Source: Mesostigma viride
Taxonomy: Eukaryota > Streptophyta > Mesostigmatophyceae > Mesostigmatales > Mesostigmataceae
Direction: 5' to 3'
DNA: 64,000 nucleotides
NCBI GenBank assembly: GCA_009746045.1
Contig: RPFO01000041.1
Location: forward strand, 5,112,420-5,176,419
Shown piece by piece: positions 51,300 to 63,236 of the stretch (position 1 is the stretch's first letter; each line of letters begins with the position of its first letter). A program made the translations under genes and the position numbers. The notes beneath the pieces were generated by a model, which made no database searches, had not been told where the DNA came from, and saw only the letters and a list, made by a program, of their open reading frames with translations.

Positions 51300-51374
51300 C
51301 ATCCATCCATCGATCCATCGGGGTTAATGCTCCGTGACTCCCCAACGGGAGCACAAGTCTAATTAATTAATTAG
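51300..51374 (+). mobile_element. LINE 3' end with (TTAA)n tail
   Basis: The reverse complement matches the 3' end of the nested LINE at 45933-45990, including the stem-loop CTCCC-CAAC-GGGAG and the TTAATTAATTAG tail. The 5' limit is not clear. Confidence 0.75.
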
Positions 51375-51959
51375 TATACATCCTTTCCCGTTCATCACAA
51401 CCCTCAAACTTGTACTTCTGGACTCGCCAAATCAATCAACGAGCGTCGCCCATAAAAAAGCACGACAAGGTATGACACTCCCAACATCCGACTTCAACTG
51501 TAAAATGCACGATTCGGCAATCTTCAAAACATGAAAAATGTAGTCCTCCTTGACACTGTTCCCGATTAGGGATCACGCTATGGCTTCCAACATCGCAATG
51601 TGGTCCAGCCAGTTATCTGTGTAAGCTACACTCTCGCACAACTTAATTTGCGCGCCGACGGCACCCGCACCCGCCATCTCAACACATAGCAAGCACTTAG
51701 TATGGCAAGCGGATTATGGCCTTATCCACTTAATAGCCCGCCTCACCCTTCAAAAGTTTCATTACCGTCAATGTCTCGGGCTGCACATAACACAACAAAA
51801 ACACAGTCACGCATACCGTCGTCAAGCACCTGTAGTCTACGACGCGTCGCTCGAAAACATTTACAAAAAATGATGCAAAGCAACGGAGGCATTTCGAAAG
51901 TATTCGACGAATCAAGTACCCCCGCACAAAAGCATGTTTCACAACCTCGAATTGGGGAG

Positions 51960-52495
51960 GGGTCTCGCTGCAGCTAGACCCTTCCGTGAACGCAAAAAAT
52001 AAACATCGAATAAGTGGGAGGTCTTCCTGCAACTAGACCCCTCAAATCATACAAAGATGAAACATTGAAGTTGGGAGGGGTCTAGCTGCAGCTAGACCCT
52101 TACAGGAATGCGAAAAAACAACCAATAATTGGGAGGGTCTACCTGCAGCTAGACCCTTACATGCAATCAAAAAGGATGAAACCTTGGAAGTTGGGTGGGG
52201 TCTAGCTGCAGCTAGACCCTTACAGGAATGCGAAAAAACAACCAATAATTGGGAGGGTCTACCTGCAGCTAGACCCTTACATGCAATCAAAAAGGATGAA
52301 ACCAGGGAAGTTGGGAGGGGTCTAGCTGCAGCTAGACCCTTACAAGAATGCGAAAAAACAACCAATAATTGGGAGGGTCTACCTGCAGCTAGACCCTTAC
52401 ATGCAATCAAAAAGGATGAAACCTGGGAAGTTGGGAGGGGTCTAGCTGCAGCTAGACCCTTACAGGAATTCGAGAACTTTATCACAAATGAGTAA
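51960..52495. repeat. 120-bp repeats with a 22-bp perfect dyad, left arm
   Basis: GGGTCTAGCTG followed by its reverse complement forms a perfect 22-bp palindrome with a CTGCAG centre. It alternates with a one-mismatch form every 60 bp, so the period is 120 bp (markers at 52160, 52280 and 52400). As 120 is a multiple of three, 40-residue peptide repeats stay open on both strands. Confidence 0.92.
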
Positions 52496-52519
52496 CATCG
52501 TCTCTCTGCAAAGAGACCC

Positions 52520-53715
52520 TTGCCAAACATGCAAGGACTGGCGTGGGTGTGCTGGGTGGGATGCGTGGGTGTGGTGGGCATGTGTGCGTGGGTGTGGTGG
52601 TGGGCTAGCATGTGTGCGTGGGTGTGGTGGGTGGCTGGCATGCGTGCGTGGGTGTGGTGGGTGGGTGGCATGCGTGCGTGGGTGTGGTGGGTGCCTGGCA
52701 TGCGTGCATGGGTGTGATGGGTGGCTGGCCTGCGTGCGTGGGTGTGGTGGGTGGCTGGCATGCGTGCGTGAATGTGGTGGTGGGCTAGCATGCGCGCGTG
52801 GATGTGGTGGTGGGCTGGCCTGCGTGCGTGGGTGTCTGGGGTGGCTGGCATGCGTGCGTGGGTGTGGTGGGTGGCTGGCATGCGTGCGTGAATGTGGTGG
52901 TGGGCTAGCATGCGTGCGTGGGTGTGGTGGATGGCTGGCATGCGTGCGTGGGTGTGGTGAATGGCTGGCATGCATGTGTGGGTGTGGTGGTGGGCTAGCA
53001 TACGTGCGTGGGTGTCGCGGGTGGCTGGCATGCGTGCATGGGTGTGGTGGGTGGCATGCTTGCGTGCGTGGGTGTGGTGGATGGCTGCCATGCGTGCGTG
53101 GGTGTGGTGGATGCGTGCATGGGTGTGGTGGGTGGCTGGCATGCGTGCGTGGGTGTGGTGGATGCGTGGCATGCCTGTGTGGGTGTGGTGGTGGGCTGGC
53201 ATGCGTGCGTGTGGTGGTGGGCTGGCATGCATGCGTGGGGTGTGTGTGGTGGCTGGCAGGCCTGTGTGCGTGGGTGTGGTGGTGGATGCATGGCATGCGT
53301 GCGTGGGTGTGGTGGATGGCTGGCATGCGTGCGTGGGTGTGGTGGTGGGCTGGCATGCGTGCGTGGGTGTGTTGGATGGGTAGCATGCGTGCGTGGGTGT
53401 GGTGGGTGGCTGGCCTGCGTGCGTGGGTGTGGTGGATGGCTGGCTTGCGTGCGTGGGTGTGGTGGATGTGTGCGTGGGTGTGGTGGGTGGCTGGCATACG
53501 TGCGTGGGTGTGGTGGGTGGCTGGCATGCGTGCATGGGTGTGGTGGGTGGCTGGCATGCGTGCGTGGGTGTGGTGGGTGGCTGGCATGCGTGCGTGGGTG
53601 TGTTGGATGGGTGGCATGCGTGCGTGGGTGTGTTGGATGGGTGGCATGCGTGCGTGGGTGTGTCGGATGGGTGGCATGTGTGCGTGGGTGTGGTGGTGGA
53701 TGCGTGGCATGCGGG
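52520..53715. repeat. 30-bp minisatellite, left arm
   Basis: About 38 units of GTGTGGTGGGTGGCTGGCAT plus GCGTGCGTGG repeat in tandem. Some units are shortened. ORFs of 240-590 codons here (HTHARMP or WVACVRGCGG repeats) are period by-products. Confidence 0.95.
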
Positions 53716-55689
53716 AAGTGACGCAACGAATGTTATGGCCGAGCAAACTGGGCCTCCTTGCCCGTGGCTGACGGAAATACAATTCAAACAGACGGCCTCA
53801 AAGCATAGTAATGAATGCAACGACGTTCAAAAGCGTCCCAGATCGACATGAAAAGAAACCGAGCGCTAAAGCCGGTAGAATACATGCATGGCGGGACATG
53901 ATGTATTGGAAAAGCCTGGTTGCCTCCGTATCCGCTCCTGACGTGAACAAATGGAAAGAGACCGCCTGGAAGCCAACATATGCATGCGCCACTGTTCCGA
54001 AGCCCAGCAAACACGAACAGAGCTTACCCAGGCGTCATTCCGGGTGCCACCATCTTACCCTGACAGTCGTCATCCTAGCAACCTCTAGCAGAGCTTACGG
54101 CCCCCACAGTCCAGGAGTTTCCATGACCCATCATAACGTACCTCAGCATCGGTGACTTTAAAACCACGCTTCTAAGCGTACAAGAATACCACTAGCTTTC
54201 CTGTAACAAACATGACCAACTGAGCACGTCGCTGTCGACAGCCATACCATTTGTCCAGCGGCCATTTGCGACGCGATGCAATTGATGTGCATTATTTTGC
54301 TGGGCCCGTGGGCCACATCGCCGTCAACGGCTCAACGCTGCGCTCTGGTGGGTCTTCACGTGTGGACGTCAGCCTTCAAGTGTCGTCCAATCTGCTTTCT
54401 CGGTTTCGAAAAATTTGGTCGAGACGATTGCCATCGGCGCCGCGCTTCCACTTTCCGGCGACTGCGAGGATGCCACGTTACCGTTTTCTACCCTTTTACA
54501 GCCGTACGCTTTGCGACCGTTTTCATTACTAGTGTTCCTTTGGAATACGACATTATTAGTAACCGAGCAAGAAGATTGGACGACACTCGAGGGCTGACGG
54601 TTCACACGTAAAAACTCAAAGCGCAGCGTTGAGCCGTTGACGGCGATGATTGTGGCCCACGGGCCCAACAAAATGATGCACATCACAATTCTAACAAAAA
54701 CCAGCAGCCTACCTATTACCTACCCAACCCTAATTGCATCACGCTGCAAATGGCCACGGGATTACGGTATGGCTGTCGATAGGAAAGTGTTCAGTTCGTC
54801 ATGCCGTTGGGAAAGCTAGCTCTCTTTTTGTGCGCTTAGGAGCGCGGTTTTAAAATCACCGATGCTTAGGTACGTAATGATGGGTCATGCAAGCTCCTGG
54901 ACTGTGGGGGCCGTAAGCTCTTGGAGAGGTTGCTGGGATGACGACTGTCAGGGTAAGACGGTGGCACCCGGAATGACGCCTGGGTAAGCTGCATTTTTGT
55001 TTTCTGGGCTTTGGAACGGTGTCGCCTGCATATGTTGGCTTCCAGGCGGTCTCTTTCCATTTGTTCACGTCAGGAGCGGATACGAAGGCAACCAGGCTTT
55101 TCCAATACATCATGCCCCGCCATGCATATATTCCGATATGCATATATTCCACTGTATTTTGCGCTCGGTTTCGTTTTATTTCGATTTGGGACGCTTTTGA
55201 ACGTCGTTGCATGCATTACCATGCTTCGAGGCCGTCTGTTTGAGGTGTGTTTCCGTCAGCAACGGGAAAGGAGGCCCAGTTTGCTCGGCCATAACATTCG
55301 TTGCGTCACTTCCCGCAAGGCAGGTATGACTCCCGCTCTTTGTTTATGTATTTCGATTATGGACAACGCCTTTTTATTCTCTTACCAGCAACCGGGCAGT
55401 GTTTTTCCGTTGTGTTTCGGTCAGCAACGCTTACCGAGCATCTCTGGTGCGTTATTCCCTGTCACGCAGATATTCCTTCGTTCTTCTAACTGGGGTCTGT
55501 TGTATTTCGATTGTAAGTTTTATGAAATTCCCATCAACTGATTTGTTGGCATATTTTGGCTGTTGCACTTACTGCATGCAACTTTGGATAGGCAACGATT
55601 AATAGCTATTATATATTATGTTTGGTAACTATATGTCCTTTTTAAAACTATATTATTCTCAGTATATAAACGCCAGCCCCCCCAACACA

Positions 55690-56800
55690 CCCAGGCACGC
55701 ATGCCACCCATCCAACACACCCACGCACGCATGCCAGCCACCCACCACACCCACACACGCATGCCAGCCACCCACCACACCCACGCACGCATGCCAGCCA
55801 CCCACCACCCCACGCACGCATGCCAGCCACCCACCACACCCACGCACGCATGCCAGCCACCCACCACACCCACGCACGCATGCCAGCCACCCACCACACC
55901 CACGCACGCATGCCAGCCCACCACCACACCCACACACGCATGCCAGCCATCCATTACACCCATGCACGCATGCCAGCCATCCAACACACCCACGCGCGCA
56001 TGCCAGCCCACCACCACACCCACGCACGCATGCCAGCCCAACACCACATCCACGCATGCATGCCAGCCACCCACGCACGCATGCCAGCCACCCACCACAC
56101 CCATGCACGCATGCCACCCATCCACCACACCCACGCACGCATGCCAGCCATCCACCACACCCACGCACGCATGCCAGCCCACCACCACACCCACGCACGC
56201 ATGCTAGCCCACCACCACATTCACGCACGCATCCCAGCCACCCACCACAACCAGGCACGCATGCCAGGCACCCAACACACCCACGCACACATGCCAGGCA
56301 CCCAACACATCCACTCACGCATGCCAGCCCACCACCACACTCACGCACGCATGCTAGCCCACCCGCGCACGCATGCCAGCCATCCACCGCACCCATGCAC
56401 GCATGCCACGCATCCACCACACCCACGCACGCATGCCAGCCATCCACCACACCCACGCACGCATGCCAGCCCACCACCACACCCACGCACGCATGCTAGC
56501 CCACCACCACATTCACGCACGCATGCCAGCCACCCACCACAACCAGGCACGCATGCCAGGCACCCACCACACCCACGCACACATGCCAGGCACCCACCAC
56601 ATCCACGCACGCATGCCAGCCCACCACCACACTCACGCACGCATGCTAGCCCACCCGCGCACGCATGCCAGCCTTCCACCGCACCCACGCACGCATGCCA
56701 CGCATCCACCACACCCACGCACGCCATGGCAGCCACCCACCACACGCACGCATCCACCACACCCACGCACGCATGCGACACACCCATGCCAGTCCTCACA
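55690..56800. repeat. 30-bp minisatellite, right arm (inverted)
   Basis: The same unit as 52520-53715 appears in reverse complement (CACCCACGCACGCATGCCAG). Part of it, about 56180-56370, recurs at about 56480-56670, which indicates a later internal duplication of a block of about 300 bp. Confidence 0.95.
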
Positions 56801-56859
56801 TGATTGGATTAGGTCTCTCTTCAGATCTGCTCCCATGAATTTGTGATAGAATTCTTGCC

Positions 56860-57500
56860 TTCGTTGAAGGGTCTACCTGCAGAGAGACCCCTCCCAACTT
56901 CCAAGGTTTCATCCTTTTTGATTGCTTGTAAGGGTCTAGCTGCAGGTAGACCCTCCCAATTATTGGTTGTTTTTTCGCATTCCTGTAAGGGTCTAGCTGC
57001 AGCTAGACCCCACCCAACTTCCAAGGTTTCATCCTTTTTGATTGCATGTAAGGGTCTAGCTGCAGGTAGACCCTCCCAATTATTGGTTGTTTTTTCGCAT
57101 TCCTGTAAGGGTCTAGCTGCAGCTAGACCCCTCCCAACTTCCAAGGTTTCATCCTTTTTGATTGCATGTAAGGGTCTAGCTGCAGGTAGACCCTCCCAAT
57201 TATTGGTTGTTTTTTCGCATTCCTGTAAGGGTCTAGCTGCAGCTAGACCCCTCCCAACTTCCAAGGTTTCATCCTTTTTGATTGCATGTAAGGGTATAGC
57301 TGCAGGTAGACCCTCCCAATTATTGGTTGTTTTTTCGCATTCCTGTAAGGGTCTAGCTGCAGCTAGACCCCTCCCAACTTCAATGTTTCATCTTTGTATG
57401 ATTTGAGGGGTCTAGCTGCAGGAAGACCTCCCAGTTATTCGATGTTTATTTTTTGCGTTCACGGAAGGGTCTAGCTGCAGCGAGACCCCTCCCAACTTGG
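56860..57500. repeat. 120-bp repeats with a 22-bp dyad, right arm (inverted)
   Basis: The copies mirror 51960-52495, with markers at about 57030, 57150 and 57270 spaced by 120 bp and one more copy than the left arm. A stray half-copy occurs at 58063-58085. Confidence 0.92.
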
Positions 57501-57610
57501 AGGTTGCGAAAAAATTGTTTCTCAGGTCTACATGATTCTTACGGATACTTTCGAAATTGCTCCATGGCTTTGTATCATTTGCTGCAGATGTCTTGGAACG
57601 ATGCGTCCTA

Positions 57611-58230
57611 TTATTCAAAGGCCAAGGCCACCAATGTTTCACCGCAAACAGTGAGCCCCCCGGGATCTCCGGATTAGGTGGGGAAGGTTCCAGAGGACGT
57701 TCCAGCCTTGCCTCCTCGTGCGTCCCCTCAGACGCATTAGGGGTCTGTCATGTCCGTTAGGTCTCCAGCTCCGGCCACACTGCCCGCATCGTTAATTTTG
57801 ATTTAGCCGAAAGGCCCTTCGGAATTAGACGATAGCGTTTTATTAGCTGCAAGTGCTACTGTGCCCGTGCAAATAAATAATTAGTAGCTTGTTTTTTTTG
57901 TTAACGAACAACTCTTGAACTTGCTGCGCAACTTAATAATTCTTTGTTTGTTTGGTATAACCCAACGGAAGGGGGAGTTGAGGCACGCATGTTGAGAACG
58001 GGGAGGTTAAGTGTGAAGTTGCACACACCATATGGTAGAATCGATGTTGAGCAAGTGGGCGAGGGTCTAGCTGCAGAGAGTCCTCAATTGCAATTATTTT
58101 CGTTTCGCTTTGTGCAAGTATTCCAATTGGAGTTGAATTCGGAAATATATACCTGCGCTGGTTGTCTCCTTGATAAGCCGACTCAGTACAGTCGAGTGTG
58201 ATGGGATGGATGGCGCTTATTATCGAAGTC
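57611..58230. other. No recognisable gene
   Basis: Only short ORFs occur, and no repeat structure apart from the stray half-copy of the dyad motif at 58063-58085. Confidence 0.5.
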
Positions 58231-58231
58231 C

Positions 58232-58400
58232 TAGTGACAGGGGTATGTGGGCACCACGGCCCGAATCTGGGGTACTGTGAATGCCTCCCACCGGCTTGGG
58301 GGTGTCACACGCGGAGCCCCCACTGGCTTGGGGGTGGTCTCCTTCATTACTAATTGCCACCTATCCTTGCGAACAATTGGCCCCCAGATTACAGACACAT
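58232..58400 (-). mobile_element. LINE ORF2 C-terminal fragment
   Basis: The reverse complement matches 46590-46736 (GCAAGGATAGRTGGCAA, GGAGACCACCCCCAAG, GGGGCTCCGCGTGTGAC), with a duplicated CCCCCAAG block. No tail or target duplication is visible. Confidence 0.75.
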
Positions 58401-59726
58401 CGATGGATTACGACACTACTTTGCAATACTCGTCGCAAATGAGGGACGTCTTGAAGTCACATGTGACGGGATGGGCCGCGGCAACAGGGGTTATAATTTT
58501 GCTGCTGTTGTTCGAAGGGGCGCACTTTGACATGTATTTTCTACACTTTGACATGTATGCTCGGTTTCTTTCAAAGCACACCTAGTCAATGTTTGCGGTG
58601 CATGGTTCACGCACGAGATGAAGGAGCAAGAGGTGGCCCGGAACGAGGGTGAGTAAAGGTGAGTCGTTTTTTGTTGAATTGAGGGAATTACTATTCTATG
58701 CGGTCAAGATAGAGCCATCAGGTTTCTTCCTAGTATTCTGATCCTAGTATTGTTGGTGATGGTTGTTGTGAAGCCTCTTTTTGCAGCGCGACCTTGATTT
58801 TATTATTTAAGTTATGTAAATGATATAGGCAACGGACGAACTGAAGTGCACGCGATAGCAGGAACGGTAGTAGTCTGAAAGACTTCGACAATTTCCGTCA
58901 TCAGGTTGTCCCCGCACCTTTTTGTAGGCACATTGCCTTGTCAATTAGTACATGCAAATATATATACGATTCCATCAAACTTTTTTTAGAGTTTGTTGAT
59001 TCCCTGAATTGATAGTAAAAAGCTGCTAGCAGGCCATGGAGACGAATTGTATTAGTGCAGGCCACGCACGAATTTTGAAGTGGCCCGCCGAGCGGCTGTA
59101 CAATTTTTCCCAGTGAGCGCGCTGCCAAGTGTACTTGTGGGCAAATTTTTAAGTGCCCCGTCACTTCGAGGTATTAAAAATTAGGCTACGGTACGAATTC
59201 AGCGAATTTCAGAGAATTTTCAGTCGAACGAAAGGAAGTGACGCCAACTGCCAAAAAGTTTCTGTTACGAATTTTCTAGTCCAACACTTGGCGCAAAAGG
59301 AAGTGACGGCCAAAACGTTTCCGCTACAAAAATTTCAGTCCCTGAGGCATGGGACAAAGTGCACGCGACAGCAGGAAAAGGTCAAGTTAAATAAAACTGG
59401 CGCAAAGTCCGGCCGGCGGAAAATTCGCTCGGCTGCAAAAAATTCGGCAAGAATTTCGGCGCAATGTCCGGTTTTCGGACGATTGAAACTAGCGTTTTTT
59501 TCTTGCAAAAATCTACCCCATTCCGCGTGGGACCACCCAGAGCATGGATGGTTAGGGGGAAAGAAAAAACGAAACAAAAAAACATAAAGTCAAAAGAAAA
59601 GGTTAAAGCGATAATAGTAATAATAAAGAAGAATGGGGGGGGGGGGGGGGAGGGGAAAGAAGAAGAATAAACAATGGGGTACGTAAATCGAGGTCATTGC
59701 TGGGCCCTATATTTGTAATATATTTA
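58401..59726. other. No recognisable gene
   Basis: The stretch holds short ORFs and the dispersed repeat copy at 59465-59550. It ends with a G13-type homopolymer at 59636-59650. Confidence 0.5.
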
Positions 59727-60105
59727 AAAAAAATTAAATTATAACATGCCTCCGTGGGGAGGTCATGTAGCACATATTTCATGATGGATGGGGTGGAGGA
59801 AGCCGCGTGATCGAACTATCCTAACTCTATCTAGAAAATCCTAACTACACTACTCATCAAAACGCCTCCTCCGCTTGGGGGGAGGTGGCTTGCCCACAGG
59901 GTCGGGCGTGTGCGCCTTGACAATCTTCTTCCACCGCGTCTTGTCCTGCATGGCAGTCCAAAGACGGGAGAGAGAGTGGATGCGGTGCTCAAACTGGGCT
60001 GGGACCACTAGGTCGTCCAGCAACATCTGAACGTAGTTGGTGACAGGTTTCCCTACCCTTTTGGGAATGTCCGCGGGGCCAGGCCAGGTCAGAATGTGCC
60101 GCCCT
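59727..60105 (-). mobile_element. LINE 3' end, (TTTAA)n family
   Basis: The minus-strand copy of the last 85 codons of ORF2 (60103-59850) and the 3' UTR are nearly identical to 23230-23600. It carries the stem-loop CCTCC-CCAC-GGAGG and an AATTTAATTTTTT tail. The 5' truncation is at 60105, and no clear target duplication was found. Confidence 0.88.
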
Positions 60106-60212
60106 GGAGGGGATTCATAAGTGTTTGCTCAATTTCATAAATTTTACTCAATTTTTCCACATGTGATTAAATCCTTATATTTGTCAATAAAGCAGGGGTC
60201 ATCCAGCCTTCA

Positions 60213-61615
60213 GACCATGAAAATAGACCACCCACAAAAATTGGGCTCATTCTGAGCTCAAATGGTGACATGTGACAGCATACATGTGCAGTTTTTCGTC
60301 ATTTTCCCCCTTTTCTTACATGAAACAAATATGAATAGTGAACAAATGAACTCATATCAGGATGGGTTCTTGCAGGCAGCATCTAGACCATGAAAATAGA
60401 CCACCCACAAAAATTGGGCTCATTCTGAGCTCAAATGGTGACATGTGACAGCATACATGTGCAGTTTTTCGTCATTTTCCCCCTTTTCTTACATGAAACA
60501 AATATGAACAGTGAACAAATGAACTCATATCAGGATGGGTTCTTGCAGGCAGCATCTAGACCATGAAAATAGACCACCCACAAAAGTTGGGCTCATTCTG
60601 AGCTCAAATGGTGACATGTGACCGCATACATGTGCAGTTTTTCGTCATTTTCCCCCTTTTCTTACATGAAACAAATATGAATAGTGAACAAATGAACTCA
60701 TATCAGGCTGGGTTCTTGCAGGCAGCATCTAGACCATGAAAATAGACCACCCACAAAAATTGGGCTCATTCTGAGCTCAAATGGTGACATGTGACAGCAT
60801 ACATGTGCAGTTTTTCGTCATTTTCCCCCTTTTCTTACATGAAACAAATATGAACAGTGAACAAATGAACTCATATCAGGCTGGGTTCTTGCAGGCAGCA
60901 TCTAGACCATGAAAATAGACCACTCACAAAAATTGGGCTCATTCTGAGCTCAAATGGTGACATGTGACAGCATACATGTGCAGTTTTTCGTCATTTTCCC
61001 CCTTTTCTTACATGAAACAAATATGAACAGTGAACAAATGAACTCATATCAGGCTGGATTCTTGCAGGCAGCATCTAGACCATGAAAATAGACCACCCAC
61101 AAAAATTGGGCTCATTCTGAGCTCAAATGGTGACATGTGACAGCATACATGTGCAGTTTTTCGTCATTTTCCCCCTTTTCTTACATGAAACAAATATGAA
61201 CAGTGAACAAATGAACTCATATCAGGCTGGGTTCTTGCAGGCAGCATTTAGACCATGAAAATAGACCACCCACAAAAATTGGGCTCATTCTGAGCTCAAA
61301 TGGTGACATGTGACAGCATACATGTGCAGTTTTTCGTCATTTTCCCCCTTTTCTTACATGAAACAAATATGAACAGTAAACAAATGAACTCATTTCAGGC
61401 TGGATTCTTGCAGGCAGCATCTAGACCATGAAAATAGACCACCCACAAAAATTGGGCTCATTCTGAGCTCAAATGGTGACACGTGACAGCATACATGTGC
61501 AGTTTTTCGTCATTTTCCCCCTTTTCTTACATGAAACAAATATGAATATTGAACAAATGAACTCAGATCAGGCTGGAAACTTGTAAGCAGCATGTAGACC
61601 ATCAAAATAGACTGT
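60213..61615. repeat. 173-bp tandem satellite
   Basis: GACCATGAAAATAGACC recurs at 60213, 60386, 60559, 60732, 60905, 61078, 61251 and 61424, with a degenerate copy at 61597. The spacing is exactly 173 bp throughout. The array starts just after the LINE fragment and has no coding content. Confidence 0.97.
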
Positions 61616-61780
61616 TTACAGCTCAAAAGGTGACAAATGAAAGGAAAACAATGCAGTTTGATGCCATTGCCACTGTTCTCTTGAATAAAACATTTTTGTG
61701 CGACCAAATGAAATTCATGGGCATTCATTGACAATCCTCGAGGTTCGTGCAGTCTGAATTTCGTACAACGGTAGTATGAA

Positions 61781-62759
61781 GTTCAGACTGGACGGGCAGT
61801 CTCGGGTCTTCGATGAATGAATTCCAGTGAATGCAAGATGAATTGCCGAGACCGACCTGTTAGCAAGGAAATTCGTCCTTTTCGTATGTTCAGACTGGAC
61901 GGGCAGTCTCGGGGCTTCGATGAGTGAATTCCAGTGAATGCAAGATGAATTGCCGAGACCGACCTGTTAGCAAGGAAATTCAAGTCCTTTTCGTATGTTC
62001 AGACTGGACGGGCAGTCTCGGGGCTTCGATGAGTGAATTCCAGTGAATGCAAGATGAATTGCCGAGACCGACCTGTTAGCAAGGAAATTCAAGTCCTTTT
62101 CGTATGTTCAGACTGGACGGGCAGTCTCGGGGCTTCGATGAGTGAATTCCAGTGAATGCAAGATGAATTGCCGAGACCGACCTGTTAGCAAGGAAATTCA
62201 AGTCCTTTTCGTATGTTCAGACTGGACGGGCAGTCTCGGGGCTTCGATGAGTGAATTCCAGTGAATGCAAGATGAATTGCCGAGACCGACCTGTTAGCAA
62301 GGAAATTCAAGTCCTTTTCGTATGTTCAGACTGGACGGGCAGTCTCGGGGCTTCGATGAGTGAATTCCAGTGAATGCAAGATGAATTGCCGAGACCGACC
62401 TGTTAGCAAGGAAATTCAAGTCCTTTTCGTATGTTCAGACTGGACGGGCAGTCTCGGGGCTTCGATGAGTGAATTCCAGTGAATGCAAGATGAATTGCCG
62501 AGACCGACCTGTTAGCAAGGAAATTCAAGTCCTTTTCGTATGTTCAGACTGGACGGGCAGTCTCGGGGCTTCGATGAGTGAATTCCAGTGAATGCAAGAT
62601 GAATTGCCGAGACCGACCTGTTAGCAAGGAAATTCAAGTCCTTTTCGTATGTTCAGACTGGACGGGCAGTCTCGGGGCTTCGATGAATGAATTCCAGTGA
62701 ATGCAAGATGAATTGCCGAGACCGACCTGTTAGCAAGGAAATTCAAGTCCTTTTCGTAT
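61781..62759. repeat. 109-bp tandem repeat array
   Basis: GTTCAGACTGGACGGGCAGT recurs at 61781, 61888, 61997, 62106, 62215, 62324, 62433, 62542 and 62651. The first interval is 107 bp and the rest are 109 bp. Units contain a dyad formed by GGCAGTCTCGG and CCGAGACCG. The array ends 56 bp before a gene start. Confidence 0.97.
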
Positions 62760-62815
62760 GTGCGCGAAACATGAGGGGTGGGAAAACGGAATAAGCACAG
62801 AAAACGGAATCAGCG

Positions 62816-63106
62816 ATGGCGGAGAAGACGGCGATGGCACTTTTCAAATCGCATGTCATGGACGTGCACGAGCCGGAATGGTTGGTGGGGACCCCGGTAT
62901 GCAAGATATTTTCAGGCCCAAACTCAGGGGAGAAGCGGTATCATGCCCATGTGACGGCGTTTAATAAGGAGCACAACATGGTCCATGTGCTCTACACAGA
63001 CGGGGACGATGAAATAGTAGGGTTAGATGAGGTGCGAGCTGCGCTTTGCGCATGCCCAGGTGTAGAGTTACCCAATCTGCCACCCGACTCGACTGCGCGA
63101 GGTTAG
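62816..63106 (+). CDS. Small Tudor-like domain protein
   Basis: The 96-aa ORF starts MAEKTAMALFKSHVMDVHEP. Residues 22-88 read as a Tudor/Agenet-type barrel: VGTPVCKIFSG, RYHAHVTAFNKEHNMVHVLY, DGDDEIVGLDEVRAAL, closing with CACPGVELPNL. The same block, including the CPGVxxPxL end, occurs in the gene at 36739-38269. Such domains often bind methylated histone tails or DNA. After the stop, another frame up to 63236 encodes RHKRRPPHIIDDSDSD, echoing the basic-acidic tail of the larger relative. The gene is therefore probably truncated by a frame change or spliced. It lies right after the 109-bp array, which may hold its promoter. Confidence 0.65.
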   Translation: MAEKTAMALFKSHVMDVHEPEWLVGTPVCKIFSGPNSGEKRYHAHVTAFNKEHNMVHVLYTDGDDEIVGLDEVRAALCACPGVELPNLPPDSTARG

Positions 63107-63236
63107 GCGGAGATAGTAGAGTGCGTTCGGATCGAAGCAGGTCGCACACCGGGGCACGGCTAGCAAGCAAGCGAAGGCGACCCCGCGCCACAAGCGCCGC
63201 CCTCCCCACATAATTGATGACTCAGACTCAGACTAG
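63107..63236 (+). pseudogene. Displaced C-terminal tail of the Tudor-like gene
   Basis: The frame ending at 63236 reads SKQAKATPRHKRRPP and then IIDDSDSD before the stop. The larger relative ends SRRRKRALILAD plus Asp residues. Two stop codons near 63110-63118 block a simple in-frame joining, so an intron or decay is needed to link the parts. Confidence 0.45.

Larger units (their letters stand above)
51830..57610. repeat. Giant quasi-palindrome of about 5.8 kb
   Basis: Arms of about 2.6-2.9 kb face each other around a centre near 54500. From outside in, each arm has a unique stretch (51830-51950 against 57500-57610), a 120-bp repeat array, a 30-bp repeat array, a unique segment (53716-54170 against 54845-55320) and an inner segment (54270-54400 against 54560-54700). 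The arms have diverged by substitutions and by array length, and the right arm has about 340 bp extra at 55330-55660. No coding gene is recognised. Confidence 0.85.

Noticed and set aside
52042-56803. ORFs of 240-592 codons with HTHARMPA, WVACVRG or KGLAAARP repeats
   Set aside because: They are set by 30-bp and 120-bp periods (multiples of three) and occur on both strands; no flanking domain was found.
61781-62759. CRISPR-like look of the 109-bp and 173-bp arrays
   Set aside because: The units are wholly conserved head-to-tail repeats with no unique spacers, and the DNA is eukaryotic.
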